A DNA stretch of 64,000 bases from Platanthera guangdongensis (GCA_039583875.1 CM077157.1:75578346-75642345); one strand, 5' to 3'. Counted from the stretch's first letter, positions 22,778 through 35,216 are shown. Translations and numbers: made by a program. The notes: a model not told the origin generated them from the sequence alone.

Positions 22778-22919
22778 TGTTGGGTACATTGGTTTAAATG
22801 TACCTGATTTGAAGAAGCCTCACCCTACTCAATGATATACATCAAAATGTATTTAATGTATTTTGAGTTGCCTTGTGCAGGTTAAGTATTTGCAAGGAAA
22901 ACTGAAAGTTTTCTAAGTC

Positions 22920-23810
22920 CATGTGTCGACACCCAGAAGGAAAGTGTCGACACTTAAGAAGACTTATGTCGACACCCAGGCAAGCAGTGTCGACACTTGG
23001 AGTATTTGTGTCGACACTAGGGATGCAGAGTAGACACCAGACAGAAAGTGTCGAAACATGGAGGCTGTGTCGACACTCAATGAAGAAATTTCCAGTGAAG
23101 ATGTGTCGACACTTAGAAGCAGTGTCGACACCCAGAGGAACTGTGTCTACATCAGAAAGTGTCGACACTTGGAGGCTATGTCGACACTCAGCAAATTTCA
23201 GCAGAGTCTAAGTATAAGTGTCGACATAATAAAGAATGTGTCGACACTCAGCAGAAGACTCAATACATGAAGAAAGTGTCGACACAATGAAGAATGTGTC
23301 GACACACAGCAGAAGACTCAATACATGAAGAAAGTGTCGACACTAGGAGGCTGTATCGACACTCAGCAAAGTTCAACAAAAATTCTAAGTACAAGTGTCG
23401 ACACAAAGGAGATGTGTCGACACTCAGCCAAAGTCTCAACAGAAGAAGAATGTGTCGACACAAGGAGCTGTGTCGACACTCAGCAAGTATCAACACAGAA
23501 GGCATGTGTCGACACCAAGAAGATGTGTCGACACTGAACAAGTCCAACACATGAAGATGTGTCGACACAAAGGTGTTGTGTCAACACTTACAAGAATTCA
23601 ACTAAGTGCTGAAGAACAAGGAGTTGTGTCGACACTCAATATCAGTGTCGACACATGATGAAGAAGCAGTGTCGAGATATAAATTCTACAACACAAGGAG
23701 TTGTGTCGACACCTTGAAGGCTAGTGTCGACACTTAGTTAACTTGTGTCGACACTTAGTTTATAAGTGTCGACACTTAAATACAGACTGTCTCGACACTT
23801 TCAGACAGTT
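22920..23810 (+). repeat. GTGTCGACAC palindrome array, B 5' LTR
   Basis: A perfect 10-bp palindrome with a SalI-type GTCGAC core, about 25-30 exact and several one-off copies by hand count, spaced mostly 15-35 bp. Divergent copies are mainly C-to-T, G-to-A or TCGA-to-TAGA changes. The 3' LTR has the same array at 33857-34740. Confidence 0.93.
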
Positions 23811-23930
23811 ACAGTTATTTCAAGAACTGACTGGATGACTTGACAGCTGCCATTCCAGCCGGTCTACTGCACCTGTCAGAGTTGTCAGAAAGCTATTAGG
23901 AACCGGATCAGCCGATCACCATGAAAAGGC

Positions 23931-23940
23931 CTATAAATAG
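23931..23940 (+). promoter_or_regulatory. TATA box of B LTR
   Basis: CTATAAATAG follows about 130 bp after the last palindrome. It is conserved in the 3' LTR at about 34869-34878. Confidence 0.7.
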
Positions 23941-24629
23941 GCTTATACTGTCAACATAAAGAGATGATCAAGTGATTGGAAAAGAAAAGAAGATCTAGCT
24001 ATTCATTGAAGAATCAAGTGAAGATCTAAGTAGTTGGAGAGAGAGAACTCCTTCCAAGAAGACAGCCATTGGAACCAGGCTGTGAAGAAGGGTTCAGACC
24101 TAGTTCTGAATCTTAAGTTGCAGTGATTGAAGATCAGCTACAGAGAATCAATCCTATTGTGTTCTACATTCAAGAAGCTTTGAAGAAAAGCCAAGTGAGA
24201 TTGTTCTCAGCAGAGTTCATTCAAGAACTCATCAAGAACCTATCAACTCATCTCTCTATTCAGAGTTGTAGGTATATACACTTTGTATTCTTATTTTCTT
24301 GTAGGATCCATAGTGATCTGAGTTGTAAGCCTGCAATTATAAAGGCTGAGTGGTAGGGCCTGTGTGCTTGAGTGTAGGAGATCTAATTCTCTAAGTGTAG
24401 GCCTGTTGAGGCTGAGTGTAGGCCTGCTGTGGCTAAGTGTAGGCTTTGTGAAGAAGCTGAGTGTATGTCTTTGAAGAAGACTGAGTTGTAGGGCCTTGGG
24501 CCTGAGCTGTAGGAACCTATTTTGGGGTTCTGAGTGTAAGATCTGAGGATCTGAGATAGTGGAGGAGTTTGGCCGAATCTAGTACACTACTAGATAGACG
24601 AAGGGGGAAAGTGGATGTACCCAAAACTT

Positions 24630-24645
24630 GGGGAACCACTATAAA
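24630..24645 (+). promoter_or_regulatory. Conserved GGGGAACCACTATAAA motif in B LTR
   Basis: The same 16-mer or a one-base variant is found at the equivalent place in the LTRs of A, C, D and A-double-prime. Its role is unknown; it could be core promoter, R-region or RNA 3'-end signal. Confidence 0.6.
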
Positions 24646-24815
24646 CCTGTGTGTTCACTGTGTGCATGTGTTATTCTGTGATTGCTGATTGATTGCTGTG
24701 AAAAAGTAGTTATAACTCTGTGATATAATCTGAATTCTGCCCAAAAAGTTAAAAAGATTTAAGTCACCTATTCACCCCCCCCCCCTCTAGGTGATTAGGT
24801 ACAATATCTTTCAAG

Positions 24816-24831
24816 TGGTATCAGAGCCAGG
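24816..24831 (+). other. Primer binding site of Copia B
   Basis: TGGTATCAGAGCCAGG begins 3 nt after the LTR and perfectly fits the initiator Met-tRNA 3' end pattern of plants. Confidence 0.92.
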
Positions 24832-24905
24832 TTACTCAAAAAGGGACATAACTGTCTGAGTAGATCCTGTTGGCAGATTAAGTGAAATCAAGAAAATCAA
24901 GAACC

Positions 24906-26941
24906 ATGGGTTCAACAGAGAATCATAAGGAACTTGGATCCATGAAGTTGCCCATTTGTAGAAAAGAAATTTTTGGCATCTGGAAGGAAAGGGTGAGACT
25001 ATTTATGGAAGCCTCAGACCCTAGAATATATATCATAGTTAAAGAAGGGCCATATGTGCCTATGAAGGTTTCAGTCTTGGATGCAAATCAGAGAACACCT
25101 AAGGACTTCTCTGAAATGACAAAAGATGTGATAATTCTAGCCACAATGGACAAGAGGGCTCAGAATATCATTGTGAGTGTCATAGATGATGCTACCTTTC
25201 AGAACTTGATACACTGTAAGACATCTAAGGAGATGTGGGATACTCTTATAGTGTACATGGAGGGTTCAGAAGAAATGAGACAGGATAGAAAATCTTTGTT
25301 AAACCAAGAATATGAAAGTTTTAGGCAAGGTAGGTCTGATAGCATCACAGAATGCTATAAGAAGTTCTATAGGATTTTCAATGAGCTAATGTCCTATGGA
25401 AGAGAGTTCAATAATTATGAGCTAAATGATAAGTTTCTGAAGTCCCTAACAAAGGATTGGGATACCAAGATCTGTGTCATAAGGGAAATGGCAAAGTTAG
25501 CAGATATCCCTCCACCAACACTGTTTGGAAAACTGCTGTCCTATGAGATGCAGTTGATGGTGAGGAAAGAAGAGGAGAAGTCTACCAGAATTGAGAATAA
25601 AGAAAGAACAATGGCATTTAAGATAGAAGCCACCAGAAAATACAGAAGTAAGTCACCATCTCCACCTCCAAAAGTGGCTGAGATTGAGTCAGATGATTCA
25701 GAAAGCAGAAAGTCTGAAAGCAGTGAAAGTGATGAGGACTTTGCAGCATTCACAAGACACTTTCAGAAATTTCTAAAGAAGAAACAGTGGAGGTCAAAGC
25801 CAACCACTTCACAGGGCAAAGATGACTATTATCAGAACAAGAAGTCATCAAAGAAAGACAGAAGAAAGACCAAGTCAAGCAAAGCAACTTTATCAAAAAT
25901 TGTTTGCTATTGCTGTAACAGACAAGGACATGTTATTGCTGACTGTCCTGAGAAAAGAAAAGAGTCTAATGATAAGAAAATGACTCAATTCAAGGGCAAG
26001 AAGGAAAGGTCTTTTGTTGCCAAGAAGGACAAAGGCTTGTCAGACATGTCTTCTTCAGAAAATGAGTCAGAAGCTGAAGCTTACATAGGACTATTTGCTG
26101 AAGAAGAAGAATAAGAGTTCATCTAGATAATGAACTCTATATATGAGCAAGAGGACATCCAGTGCAAAGGACTGATGGCCTTAACAGAAGGTGACAAAAT
26201 GCAGGAGTAGCCTGGACCTAGTAAGGTACAAAATTGTTCATTAAGTTCAATTTCTAGTGCTAGTTCTGATTCAGTTACATCAGCATCAAATGATGCCAGT
26301 GGATCTGAATTAGAAGGTGATATTCATCAATTGTTGATGAATATAGAGTTCTGTTGCAAGCTTTTAAGAAGAGCAAGTCCCTAGCCAAAAGTTAGACAAA
26401 GGAAATTGCTAGTCTCAAAGTTGCTGCAACTGATTTTAAGAAGATGATTGATCAAAAACTAAATGAGATAGCCAGACTGAAGCACATAACTGTGATTCAG
26501 ATGGGAACTATAACATTTAAGAATGATCAAATCAGAAGTCTGGAGATTAGTCTTCAGAAGGAGAGAGACATTGTTGCAAGGTTTTCTAAACCTAAGTCTG
26601 TTCTACCTTTGATTGATGAGTTTATACCTCATAAGGGTAAAACTGGATTGGGGTTTACTAACCCTGCTAGGACTGTCAAGTCCAAGTCCAAGAGCAAAGC
26701 CTCAGCTCTCAACAAGCCAGCTGTAGATAAAACAGCTAGGTATATACCTAAGCAAAGGTACAATAGATTTGAGTGTTGGTGCTGTGCCAAGGTAGGCCAC
26801 TTTGCCATGGACTGTTGGCACAATGCAAGTGCCAAGGTGAGTAGAAAACTGCCTGTTGGAAAATCAGCAGGTAGCTTTGTTAGGAGGCAAACTAACCAGT
26901 ACCAAGGACCCAAGAATTCTTTGGGTTCTAAGGTCAACTAA
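24906..26941 (+). pseudogene. gag: gag of Copia B (broken)
   Basis: ATG 24906 starts MGSTENHKELGSMKLPICRK and a UBN2-type gag domain (SITECYKKFYRIFNELMSYG). Zinc knuckle 1 is CYCCNRQGHVIADC (near 25906) and zinc knuckle 2 is CWCCAKVGHFAMDC (near 26776). The first frame runs to TAA 26112-26114 after an acidic tail. The region 26115-26443 contains several stops and a frame change, then the frame 26444-26941 carries a predicted coiled coil (EIARLKHITVIQMGT), basic sequence and knuckle 2. It ends GSKVN then TAA 26939-26941, in frame with pol and 6 nt before TTGCAG. Confidence 0.86.
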
Positions 26942-26953
26942 TCTGTTTTGCAG
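26939..26953 (+). promoter_or_regulatory. gag/pol junction of B: TAA followed by TTTTGCAG|GT
   Basis: A stop codon and then a pyrimidine-rich TCTGTTTTGCAG before the pol frame. gag and pol are in the same frame here, so stop readthrough is as possible as splicing. Confidence 0.5.
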
Positions 26954-29900
26954 GTAAGTCTAAGTGGTCATGCCCCAATATGGTACTTGGACAGTGGATG
27001 TTCCAGACACATAAATGGAACTAGGGGATTGCTAAAGGACTACACACCTATCAAGGATGGTCCAAAAGTCACCTTTGGTAGTTCTGAAAAAGGAATTATC
27101 AAGAGTTTTGGTAACATTTCTAGCACCCATATAACTATTACTCAAGTGGCTTATGTTAAAGGTTTGAAACATAACCTTATTAGTATAAGTCAATTGAGTG
27201 ATTTAGGATATGACATCTCATTTTTCAAAGATGGTTATCATATTAGGAGATCAAATGATCAAGAGATCATTTTGACTGGTTACAGAAAAAGAAATGTCTA
27301 TTGTCTAGACATTATGAGGGAGAACAATGCTTCTCCAGTGTGTCTTGTAGCCGATGAGAAAGTCACTCATTGTGTCAAATGTCACAAGAGGCTAGCCCAT
27401 CTCAAATACAAGACAATTGGCCAACTCTTTAGCAAAGAGTTAGTGAGGAATGGTTCTCAAGTTAAGTGTATTAAAGATGGAATATGCTCAGCTTGTCAAA
27501 ACGGCAAGCATACTAGATCCACCTTTAGTGGCATTGAAAACAAAGATGCTGTGAGGTGCTTATACCTCTTGCATATGGATCTCTTTCGTCATATGTCAGT
27601 TCACAGCCTAGGTAGGAAGGTCTATACCTTTGTGGTTGTAGATGACTACTCAAGCTTTTCCTGGGTGTTCTTCCTTAGACAGAAATCTGAAACACCTAGT
27701 ATTTTCTATAGCTTTGTCAAACAATTTCAGAATGAACTAGACAGTACAGTGGTCAAAATAAGAAGTGACCATGGTACTGAATTCCAGTCTGATAGTATGA
27801 CAAAACTATGTGAAGAATTTGGGATATTTCAAGAATTTTCTTCACCAAGGACACCTCAGCAAAATGACATTGCTGAGAGGAAAAATAGAACCTTGATTGA
27901 GGCTGGTAGAACCTTATTAAGTGACACATCTCTACCAGAATATTTCTGGGCTGAGGCAGTTAATACTGCATGCCATGTAATTAATAGGGCTACCATTACT
28001 AAAAGCCACAATAAGACCCCCTATGAGATTGTGAAAGGCAGAAAACCAAACTTATCCTATTTCAGGATCTTTGGTTGTAAGTGCTTTATACTTAACAATG
28101 GAAAGTCTTACTTGACCAAGTTTGCTGCCAAGTCCCAAGATGGGATCTTTGTTGGGTACAGCAACAATAGTAAGGCTTGTAGAGTCTACAACTTGTCTAC
28201 TCAAGTTGTAGAAGAGTCTGTACATGTAGTATTTGATGAAACTAGACTTATTAACAATGAGTTGTCTAGTAGTATTTGCAGCTCCACAGGTGTGACTGAG
28301 AAGATGGACAAGCTCACTATAGAAGAAGGATCTACTGCAAGTCAGCATGTAGATGATAGTGGCTGTTGTCCAGGGGGAGTACTACATGTACCTAATGCAG
28401 AAGAAGTCCAAGGAGTGCAGCAAGTTGAAGAAACTGAAGAAGTTTAACCTGAAGCCAGGATGCCTCCAGCTAATAGGCATCTAAGAGATCATCCAGCAGA
28501 TCAAATCATTGGTGATCTAAGACAAGGGGTACAAACAAGGAGCAGAAATTAGAGTGCAGTACTCTACTCCAGTTTTCTATCCCAAGTAGAGCCAAAGAAG
28601 TTTGAAGAAGCCATCCTAGACCCTTATTGGATTGAGGCAATGCAAGAAGTGCTGAATTAGTTCAAAAGGTGCAAAGTCTGGGAGCTTGTTCCTAAACCAA
28701 AAGACCACAACATAATTGGGACCAAGTGGATCTTTAGGAACAAGATGGATGAACATGGAGTCATCATAAAGAACAAAGCAAGATTGGTTGCTAAAGGATA
28801 TAGGCAGGAAGAAGGTATTGACTTTGATCAAACCTTTGCTCCAGTAGCCAGACTGGAAGCCATAAGGATGTTCCTAGCCTATGCAACCTATCAAGGATTT
28901 AAAGTCTACCAAATGGATGTTAAGTCAGCCTTTCTTAATGGTAATCTAAAGGAAGAGTTCTATGTGGAACAGCCATCAGGTTTTGTTGATTCAACTCAAC
29001 CTAATTATGTCTATAGACTTAGGAAAGCTTTGTATGGGTTAAAACAAGCCCCTAGGGCTTGGTATGAAACCCTGTCTAGTTTCCTCATTGAGAATAAATT
29101 CACAAGGGGGAAAATAGACAAGATTCTATTCCTTAGGGAATCCAGAGGCAAGATAATACTAGTCCAAATATATGTAGATGACATCATATTTGGATCTACT
29201 GAAAGTAGTCTTTGCAAAAAGTTTGCAAAACTAATGCAATGACAATTTGAGATGAGCAGTATGGGGGAACTTAAGTTCTTCTTGGGTCTCCAAGTTAGAC
29301 AGACTGAGAATGGATTATCCATATGCCAGTCTAAGTTCACCCTAGAACTCATAAGTAAGTATGGTATAGATTCATCCAGTACCATGAAGACTCCTATGGG
29401 ATCAAGTATGTCTCTTAGCAAAGATGATGCACGGAAACTTGTAGATGAAACTTTGTATAGAGGGATAGTTGGCTCCCTACTCTATTTGACTACAAGTAGA
29501 CCAGATATCATGTATGCTACATGTGTCTGTGCTAGGTACCAAGCATGCCCTAAAGAGTCTCATTTGACAGCAGTCAAAAGAATTCTAAGATATCTTAAGG
29601 GCACTCCTTATCTAGGCCTTTGGTACCCTAGGAATGGAGACTTTGATCTAACAGGTTATTCAGATGCAGATTTTGCAGGCTGCAAGGAAGACAGAAAAAA
29701 TACAACTGGTACCTGTCAATTCCTAGGTGGAAGACTGATTTCATGGAGTAGCAAGAAGCAAACAAGTGTGGCTATCTCCACAGCAGAATCAGAATATGTG
29801 GCTGCAGGAAGTTGTTGTGCTCAACTTCTATGGATACAACATCAGCTTGAGGATTATGGTATTCAGGTAAGTAGAACACCACTATTTTGTGATTCTACAA

Positions 29901-30115
29901 GTGCTATATCTATTGCAAACAATCCTGTTTCACATAGTAGAACTAAACATATTGAAATGAAATATCATTTTTTAAGGGAACATGTAGAAAAAGACGATAT
30001 TTCACTAGAATATGTAAAAACAGATAATCAACTAGCTGACATGTATACTAAGCCTTTAGAAGAAACCAAATTCAATAGGTTTAAAATTGAATTAGGTATG
30101 ATAAACTTAGAATAA
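26948..30115 (+). pseudogene. pol: pol of Copia B: PR, INT, RT, RNase H, one frame with in-frame stops
   Basis: A single reading frame. Protease IWYLDSGCSRHINGT; integrase zinc finger (CHKRLAHLKYKT... CSACQNGKH); core with LHMDLFRH, RSDHGTEFQ and QQNDIAERKNRTLIEA; RT from GTKWIFRNK to the [10 protein letters not shown] active site (near 29170); RNase H with GYSDADFAGC, AESEYVAAGSC and the tail ELGMINLE, TAA 30113-30115. Stops: TAA 28445-28447, TAG near 28550, TAG near 28658 (after VLN, the same codon as in A) and TGA near 29240. The catalytic residues of all four enzymes are visible. DLFGP is changed to DLFRH and QQNGV to QQNDI, which may weaken the integrase. Confidence 0.92.
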
Positions 30116-30134
30116 GTTTATAAAAATGGCTAAG

Positions 30135-30600
30135 TAAAATATTGTCGACACACAGAGTTGTCTGTGTCGAGACAGAAAATTGGTGTCGACACTTCAGAGA
30201 AAAGATGTCGACACATCTAGGAAGTTGGTGTCGACACTTCAGAAAATTAGTGTCGACACATGATAAGTAGGTGTCGAGACATCCAAGGTGGTGTCGACAC
30301 ATCAAAGGTGGTGTCGACACTTAGACTTTATACAGAATTAGTGAAGTGAAGTCTCGACTATGTGTTGAGCTGAGTGGTGTCGACACATAAACAAGTGTCG
30401 ACACATAGGTGTCGAGACATTATAAGTCTGTGTCGACACTTTTCAACAGTGTCAACACAATTTGAGTTTGCTGACGCGCCCTTTCATCTTCAATCCTAGA
30501 AAGGTATAAATAGGATTTCTCCATTGACTGTCGACACGCTCACCAAAGTTTCGAGACCAAACTTGTGTGTCGACACCTCTCTTCTCTCAATTCAAATTCT
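30135..30600 (+). repeat. GTGTCGACAC array between pol and ORF3 of Copia B
   Basis: About a dozen exact or one-off copies of the B LTR palindrome, dense to about 30440, with scattered TGTCGACAC copies on both sides of the TATA box up to 30590. No such array is present inside gag or pol of B. Confidence 0.9.
30505..30513 (+). promoter_or_regulatory. Internal TATA box before B ORF3
   Basis: TATAAATAG in the context GGTATAAATAGGA lies 106 bp before the ORF3 ATG at 30611 and just after the internal palindrome array. It matches the TATA core of the B LTR (CTATAAATAG). Confidence 0.6.
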
Positions 30601-30610
30601 CTAAACCCTA

Positions 30611-33440
30611 ATGGCGCCCAAGCTCGAGGAGAACGTGAATGAAGGTTATGAACTGGTGCGGCATGCATTTGATGACGCATAATCGGAAATCAAGGATGTG
30701 GTAACCCTAGTTGCAAACTCTGGGTTAGATTTTCTTGTTTCAGATCCAACCAAGATCTGGAAGAAAGAAGTTCTGGAATTCCTGAATGAAGCTAAAGTAG
30801 ATGAATCTGGACTCAAGATAAAGTCTAGGGTTCATGGAGAAAAGGTGAAGATCTCACCTAAAAGTCTGAGAAAGATACTTCAGTTACCAAGCATTAAGGA
30901 AGAAGAGAATGTTTCTACTTCTAAAACTAGGGAAGCATTAACTTGGTGTGGACTGGATTCCAATATGAAAATTGGATCAGTGTTCAATAGGAAGGGGATG
31001 AACAACAAAGGAAAATTCCTCTCTAAAATTGTTGGAAAGGTGATCTTGAGTAAGCCTGGAGGGCATGACAGGGTATCAGCCCATATGTTCAGTCTCATGA
31101 CAAGGATTATCTTCACATTAAAAACTGATTGGTCTGTTGTAATCTTTGAGAAGATTAAAGAGAGTATGAAGAAGCCCAATTTGGGTAGGATACTCAGTAT
31201 TTACTTGGCTGGTAGTATACCAGAAGTAATGAGTCAAGCTGCTGGATCTAAAATCAATCATATGAGAAAGATGGACATGAGACTCTTCTCAAGATGGGAT
31301 AGGGTCTTGACCAAGGAATTGCCTACTCCTGAGAAAATAACTCCACAAAAGAAGAAGAAGAAGATAGCCCCTGTGGCTCAAGATTCATCTAGCAGCTCTG
31401 AGGAGCAAGTTGTCTTTACACCAGATGATGAACAAGAAACTAGAGATGCTGGAAAGTCTCCAGCTCAACAGGATGATGCAGACAGGCAGGGGGAGCTACC
31501 TCAAGCTAGCCCAGTACATCAGGATACTATCCAGGGGGAGCCTCTAGCAGTGGAAGAACCAACTCCACTAGAGAGTGAACAAGAAACCGAGACCATACTT
31601 GAGGTACTCACTGAAATCAATAACTTAGTTTTTCCTATAGAGGATACTGTTTTGTCTGATTCATTAAATGATGTTAATCAGCAAACTCCAACACATAGTC
31701 AACCCCCAGATGTTGTCATGGAAGACACATCTGTTGCAGCTCAAGAAGTGTCTGATCATTTTGTTGATGAGCCAAGAGTTTCTCCACCACAACCTCAACA
31801 AGAGTTTATTATGGAAGATCTCTTCCTTAATCTAGACCAAACAGACTTTGAAAAGGAAAGTTCTACTGCTAAGGAGGAGAATGCTTAAGTTGAGGGGGAG
31901 CAAGTGGAAATTCTAGAAGAAACAGCAAGGAAAGAGCCTGAGAAGCCAAAGGAAGTTGAGGAGCTCCCTAGGGAGAGGGTAGACATAGCAAGCACCTCAG
32001 CTTCTGAAGATGAGCAGGATACAAGAGCAAAGAAAAGGAAATTTCAAGTCTTCAAGAGGAGGATCCAGACTTATAAGAAAGCTCTGCTAACTATAGCACC
32101 ACAGCCTGCACTACAGCCAGCACCAACTGTAGATTACAGTGCTTTGATGGTTGCAATGCAAATAAAGCTTGATGAGCACAGGAAAGCTATAGAAACATAT
32201 ATGGATGAGGGTCATAAGTCTCTACAATTTGACTTGCCCAAGACATTAAGTCTATTAGATTTGAGATGAATCTAAATAAGAAGGAGATGACTGACTGCTT
32301 CCACAAGGGAGGGAATGCAGTGGTATACTTGGCTACACATCAGGAGAAGATAAAAGCTCAAGTGGATGAACTTGAAGTAAAGCAAGGCTATGTATTGGAG
32401 AATCAAATCAGAATGAATGATAACTTGACTTCTCTCACAATGATATTGTCACTGAACTTAAGAGTATAGCCACTGCACAGAATGCAGCCCTGACAACTGC
32501 CAAAGAGGAATTTAATAAAGAATTGCAAGAGAGCCTCACTGCTGTAACTTCTGTAATCCAAGATTCCCAGAAGCTTCTCACTAAAAAACTCCAAAGGTTA
32601 AAACCTTTCTACAAGGATGGAGTCAATTATCTAAATGCCCAAATCAGATTTCAAAAAGATGATTTAAGAGATCATATTGAAAGAGAAGTCATAAATGGGG
32701 AGAGGGTGTTAGTCAAAGCAGGCTCTGATCATGCAAAGTGGATTTCTAATTCTATCAGAGCTACTCTTGGTTATCCTCCTTTATGTGATGATGATAATGT
32801 TGCTGAGTCTGGGATTAATCCTGCCTATCTTGGAGGTGAGCAAGCTGAAGTAGCTCAGGTGATTTATCCTCCACCAGACTTTGATATGGTATAAGCTGAT
32901 ATACAGTCCATGTATAGCCCACCTGAGGGACAGCAAAATGTTATCATAGAGAAGGTGGTTCAGCCAGTATCTGAGGCTTTACATGAAGCTATACTGAAAG
33001 AACAATCTAAACAAGAAGCTAGATTGTCTAAGAAGAGGTTCAGAGAGCAAGCTGAACAAAGGCCTGATTTTGAGCAGTGGAGCCCCACTTCAAGAAATAT
33101 TATTTTGACTGCTTGGAAGGCTGCCAAAGATAATATACAAGACAGAAACAAGTGGTATTCTGAACTAGAATGGAGAAAGCATGAAAATAGGCAAGAATCC
33201 ATAGTGCAATATAGAAGAAAGGCAAAGATGGGAAAGCTACCTCCTACTGCCCAGGAGCCTAGCAAATACTTTCCCAAGCCTTATCATTACTTTGAGAGGC
33301 AGAAGATTAAAGCTGAAGAGCTAAAGAAAAAGGATCTGAAAGGGAAAAAGCTTGCTGATACTGAAGATGCTGAAGCCCCTGTACAAGCCAAGCTACAGTC
33401 TGGAAAGGGAATAGTGATCAAGGATGCTGAGCAAAAATAG
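30611..33440 (+). pseudogene. ORF3 of Copia B, accessory gene (lightly broken)
   Basis: ATG 30611 begins MAPKLEENVNEGYELVRHAF, comparable to MAPRTTAGLVSGCELVRTGF of C. TAA near 30680 interrupts it early; the frame continues with KKEVLEFLNEA, SKIVGKVILSKPGGHDRVSA and LGRILSIYLAGS, the globular N-terminal domain. An acidic Gln/Pro/Ser linker follows to a TAA at 31886-31888, then the basic RAKKRKFQVFKRR. Next is a long predicted coiled coil, with one-base shifts near 32246 and 32438, a stop at about 32893, and the C-terminal block QWSPTSRNIILTAWK ... KYFPKPYHYFERQ, ending TAG 33438-33440. The function is unknown and no membrane helix is evident. Its own array and TATA box suggest separate transcription. 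Confidence 0.82.
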
Positions 33441-33700
33441 AATAGAATTTTCTTCAATTTACAATTGTAATCTTTTGATTTTAAACACTTTGTAAACTTT
33501 TGTAAAATGAATATGACAAATTTGATAGAACAATGTGCTGTGTGATAAATCTATTTCATAATTGTTCTGAGATGATATCTATGTATACATGTTTGTTTAA
33601 TACATGTTTATGTTTTCCCTGATTATATAATCCTGTTTACATCATACTGTGATTTTGTTATATATGGTGTGTATCATTGACTAAGAATTATGACTTCTCC
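33441..33700 (+). other. AT-rich 3' spacer of Copia B
   Basis: An AT-rich stretch between the ORF3 stop and the polypurine tract with no reading frame or clear motif. Confidence 0.6.
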
Positions 33701-33714
33701 AAATAGGGGGAGAT
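33701..33714 (+). other. Polypurine tract of Copia B
   Basis: AAATAGGGGGAGAT directly before the LTR start TGTTGGG. Confidence 0.9.
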
Positions 33715-33856
33715 TGTTGGGTACATTGGTTTAAATGTACCTGATTTGAAGAAGCCTCACCCTACTCAATGATATACATCAAAATATATTTGATGTATTT
33801 TGAGTTGCCTTGTGCAGGTTAAGTATTTGCAGGGAAAACTGAAAGTTTTCTAAGTC

Positions 33857-34740
33857 CATGTGTCGACACCCAGAAGGAAAGTGTCGACACTTAAGAAGAC
33901 TTGTGTCGACATCCAGGCAAGCAGTGTCGACACTTGGAGTATTTGTGTTGATACCAGGGATGCAGAGTCGACACCAGACAGAAAGTGTCGACACATGGAG
34001 GCTGTGTCGACACTCAATGAAGAAATGTCCAGTGAAGATGTGTCGACACTTAGAAGCAGTGTCGACACCCAGAGGAACTGTATCTACATCAGAAAGTGTC
34101 GACACTTGGAGGCTGTGTCGACACTCAGCAAATTTCAGCAGAGTCTAAGTATAAGTGTCGACATAATAAAGAATGTGTCGACACTCAGCAGAAGACTCAA
34201 TACATGAAGAAAGTGTCGACACAATGAAGAATGTGTCGACACACAGCAGAAGACTCAATACATGAAGAAAGTGTCGACACTAGGAGGATGTGTCGACACT
34301 CAGCAAAGTTCAACAAAAATTCTAAGTACAAGTGTCGACACAAAAGAGATGTGTCGACACTCAGCCAAAGTCTCAACAGAAGAAGAATGTGTCGACACAA
34401 GGAGCTGTGTCGACACTCAGCAAGTATCAACACAGAAGGCATGTGTCGACACCAAGAAGATGTGTCGACACTGAACAAGTTCAACACATGAAGATGTGTC
34501 GACACAAAGGTGTTGTGTCGACACTTACAAGAATTCAACTAAGTGCTGAAGAACAAGGAGTTGTGTCGACACGCAATATCAGTGTCGACACATGATGAAG
34601 AAGCATTGTCAAGATATAAATTCTACAACACAAGGAGTTGTGTCGACACCTTGAAGGCTAGTGTCGACACTTAGTTAACTTGTGTAGACACTTAGTCTAT
34701 AAGTGTCGACACTTAAAGACAGACTGTCTCGACACTTTCA
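33857..34740 (+). repeat. GTGTCGACAC palindrome array, B 3' LTR
   Basis: The partner of 22920-23810, with almost the same order and spacing. The two arrays differ by scattered point changes, not by unit gain or loss, so the array has been stable since insertion. Confidence 0.93.
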
Positions 34741-35211
34741 GACAGTTACAGTTATTTCAAGAACTGACTGGATGACTTGACAGCTGCCATTCCAGCCGGT
34801 CTACTGCACCTGTCAGAGTTGTCAGAAAGCTATTAGGAACCGGATCAGCCGGTCACCATGAAGAAGGCCTATAAATAGACTTATACTGTCAACAGAAAGA
34901 GATGATCAAGTGATTGGAAAAGAAAAGTCGATCTAGCTATTCATTAAAGAATCAAGTGAAGATCTAAGTAGTTGGAGAGAGAGAGAGCTCCTTCAAAGAA
35001 GACAGCCATTGGAACCAGGCTGTGAAGAAGGGTTCAGATCTAGTTCTGAATCTTAAGTTGCAGTGATTGAAGATCAGCTGCAGAGAATCAATCCTATTGT
35101 GTTCTACATTTAAGAAGCTTTGAAGAAAAGCCAAGTGAGATTGTTCTCAGCAGAGTTCATTCAAGAACTCATCAAGAACCTATCAACTCATCTCTCTATT
35201 CAGAGTTGTAG

Positions 35212-35216
35212 GTATA
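35212..35216. repeat. Target-site duplication GTATA of Copia C
   Basis: GTATA at 35212-35216 and 43759-43763 brackets Copia C. Removing C and one copy restores the B LTR sequence. Confidence 0.95.

Larger units (their letters stand above)
22778..24813 (+). repeat. 5' LTR of Copia B (2036 bp)
   Basis: TGTTGGGTACATTGG to CAATATCTTTCA. It holds a GTGTCGACAC array (22920-23810), a TATA box (23932), the motif GGGGAACCACTATAAA (24630-24645), repeats of GAGTGTAGGCCT (about 24370-24540) and a TTCACCCCCCC tract with CTCTAGGTG near the end. Confidence 0.93.
33715..35216 (+). repeat. 3' LTR of Copia B, first segment
   Basis: It matches the 5' LTR from TGTTGGGTACATT to GTTGTAGGTATA, where Copia C is inserted, and includes the palindrome array 33857-34740 and a TATA box near 34870. 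It continues at 43764. Confidence 0.92.

Noticed and set aside
22921..23658. Overlapping open frames on both strands rich in CRH, VDT and VST repeats
   Set aside because: They are translations of the GTGTCGACAC array in several frames at once; the same false frames recur in the second LTR and pre-ORF3 array.
22920..23810. CRISPR-like or satellite array
   Set aside because: The repeat is only 10 bp, spacing is irregular, there are no cas genes, and it sits inside an LTR of a eukaryotic element.
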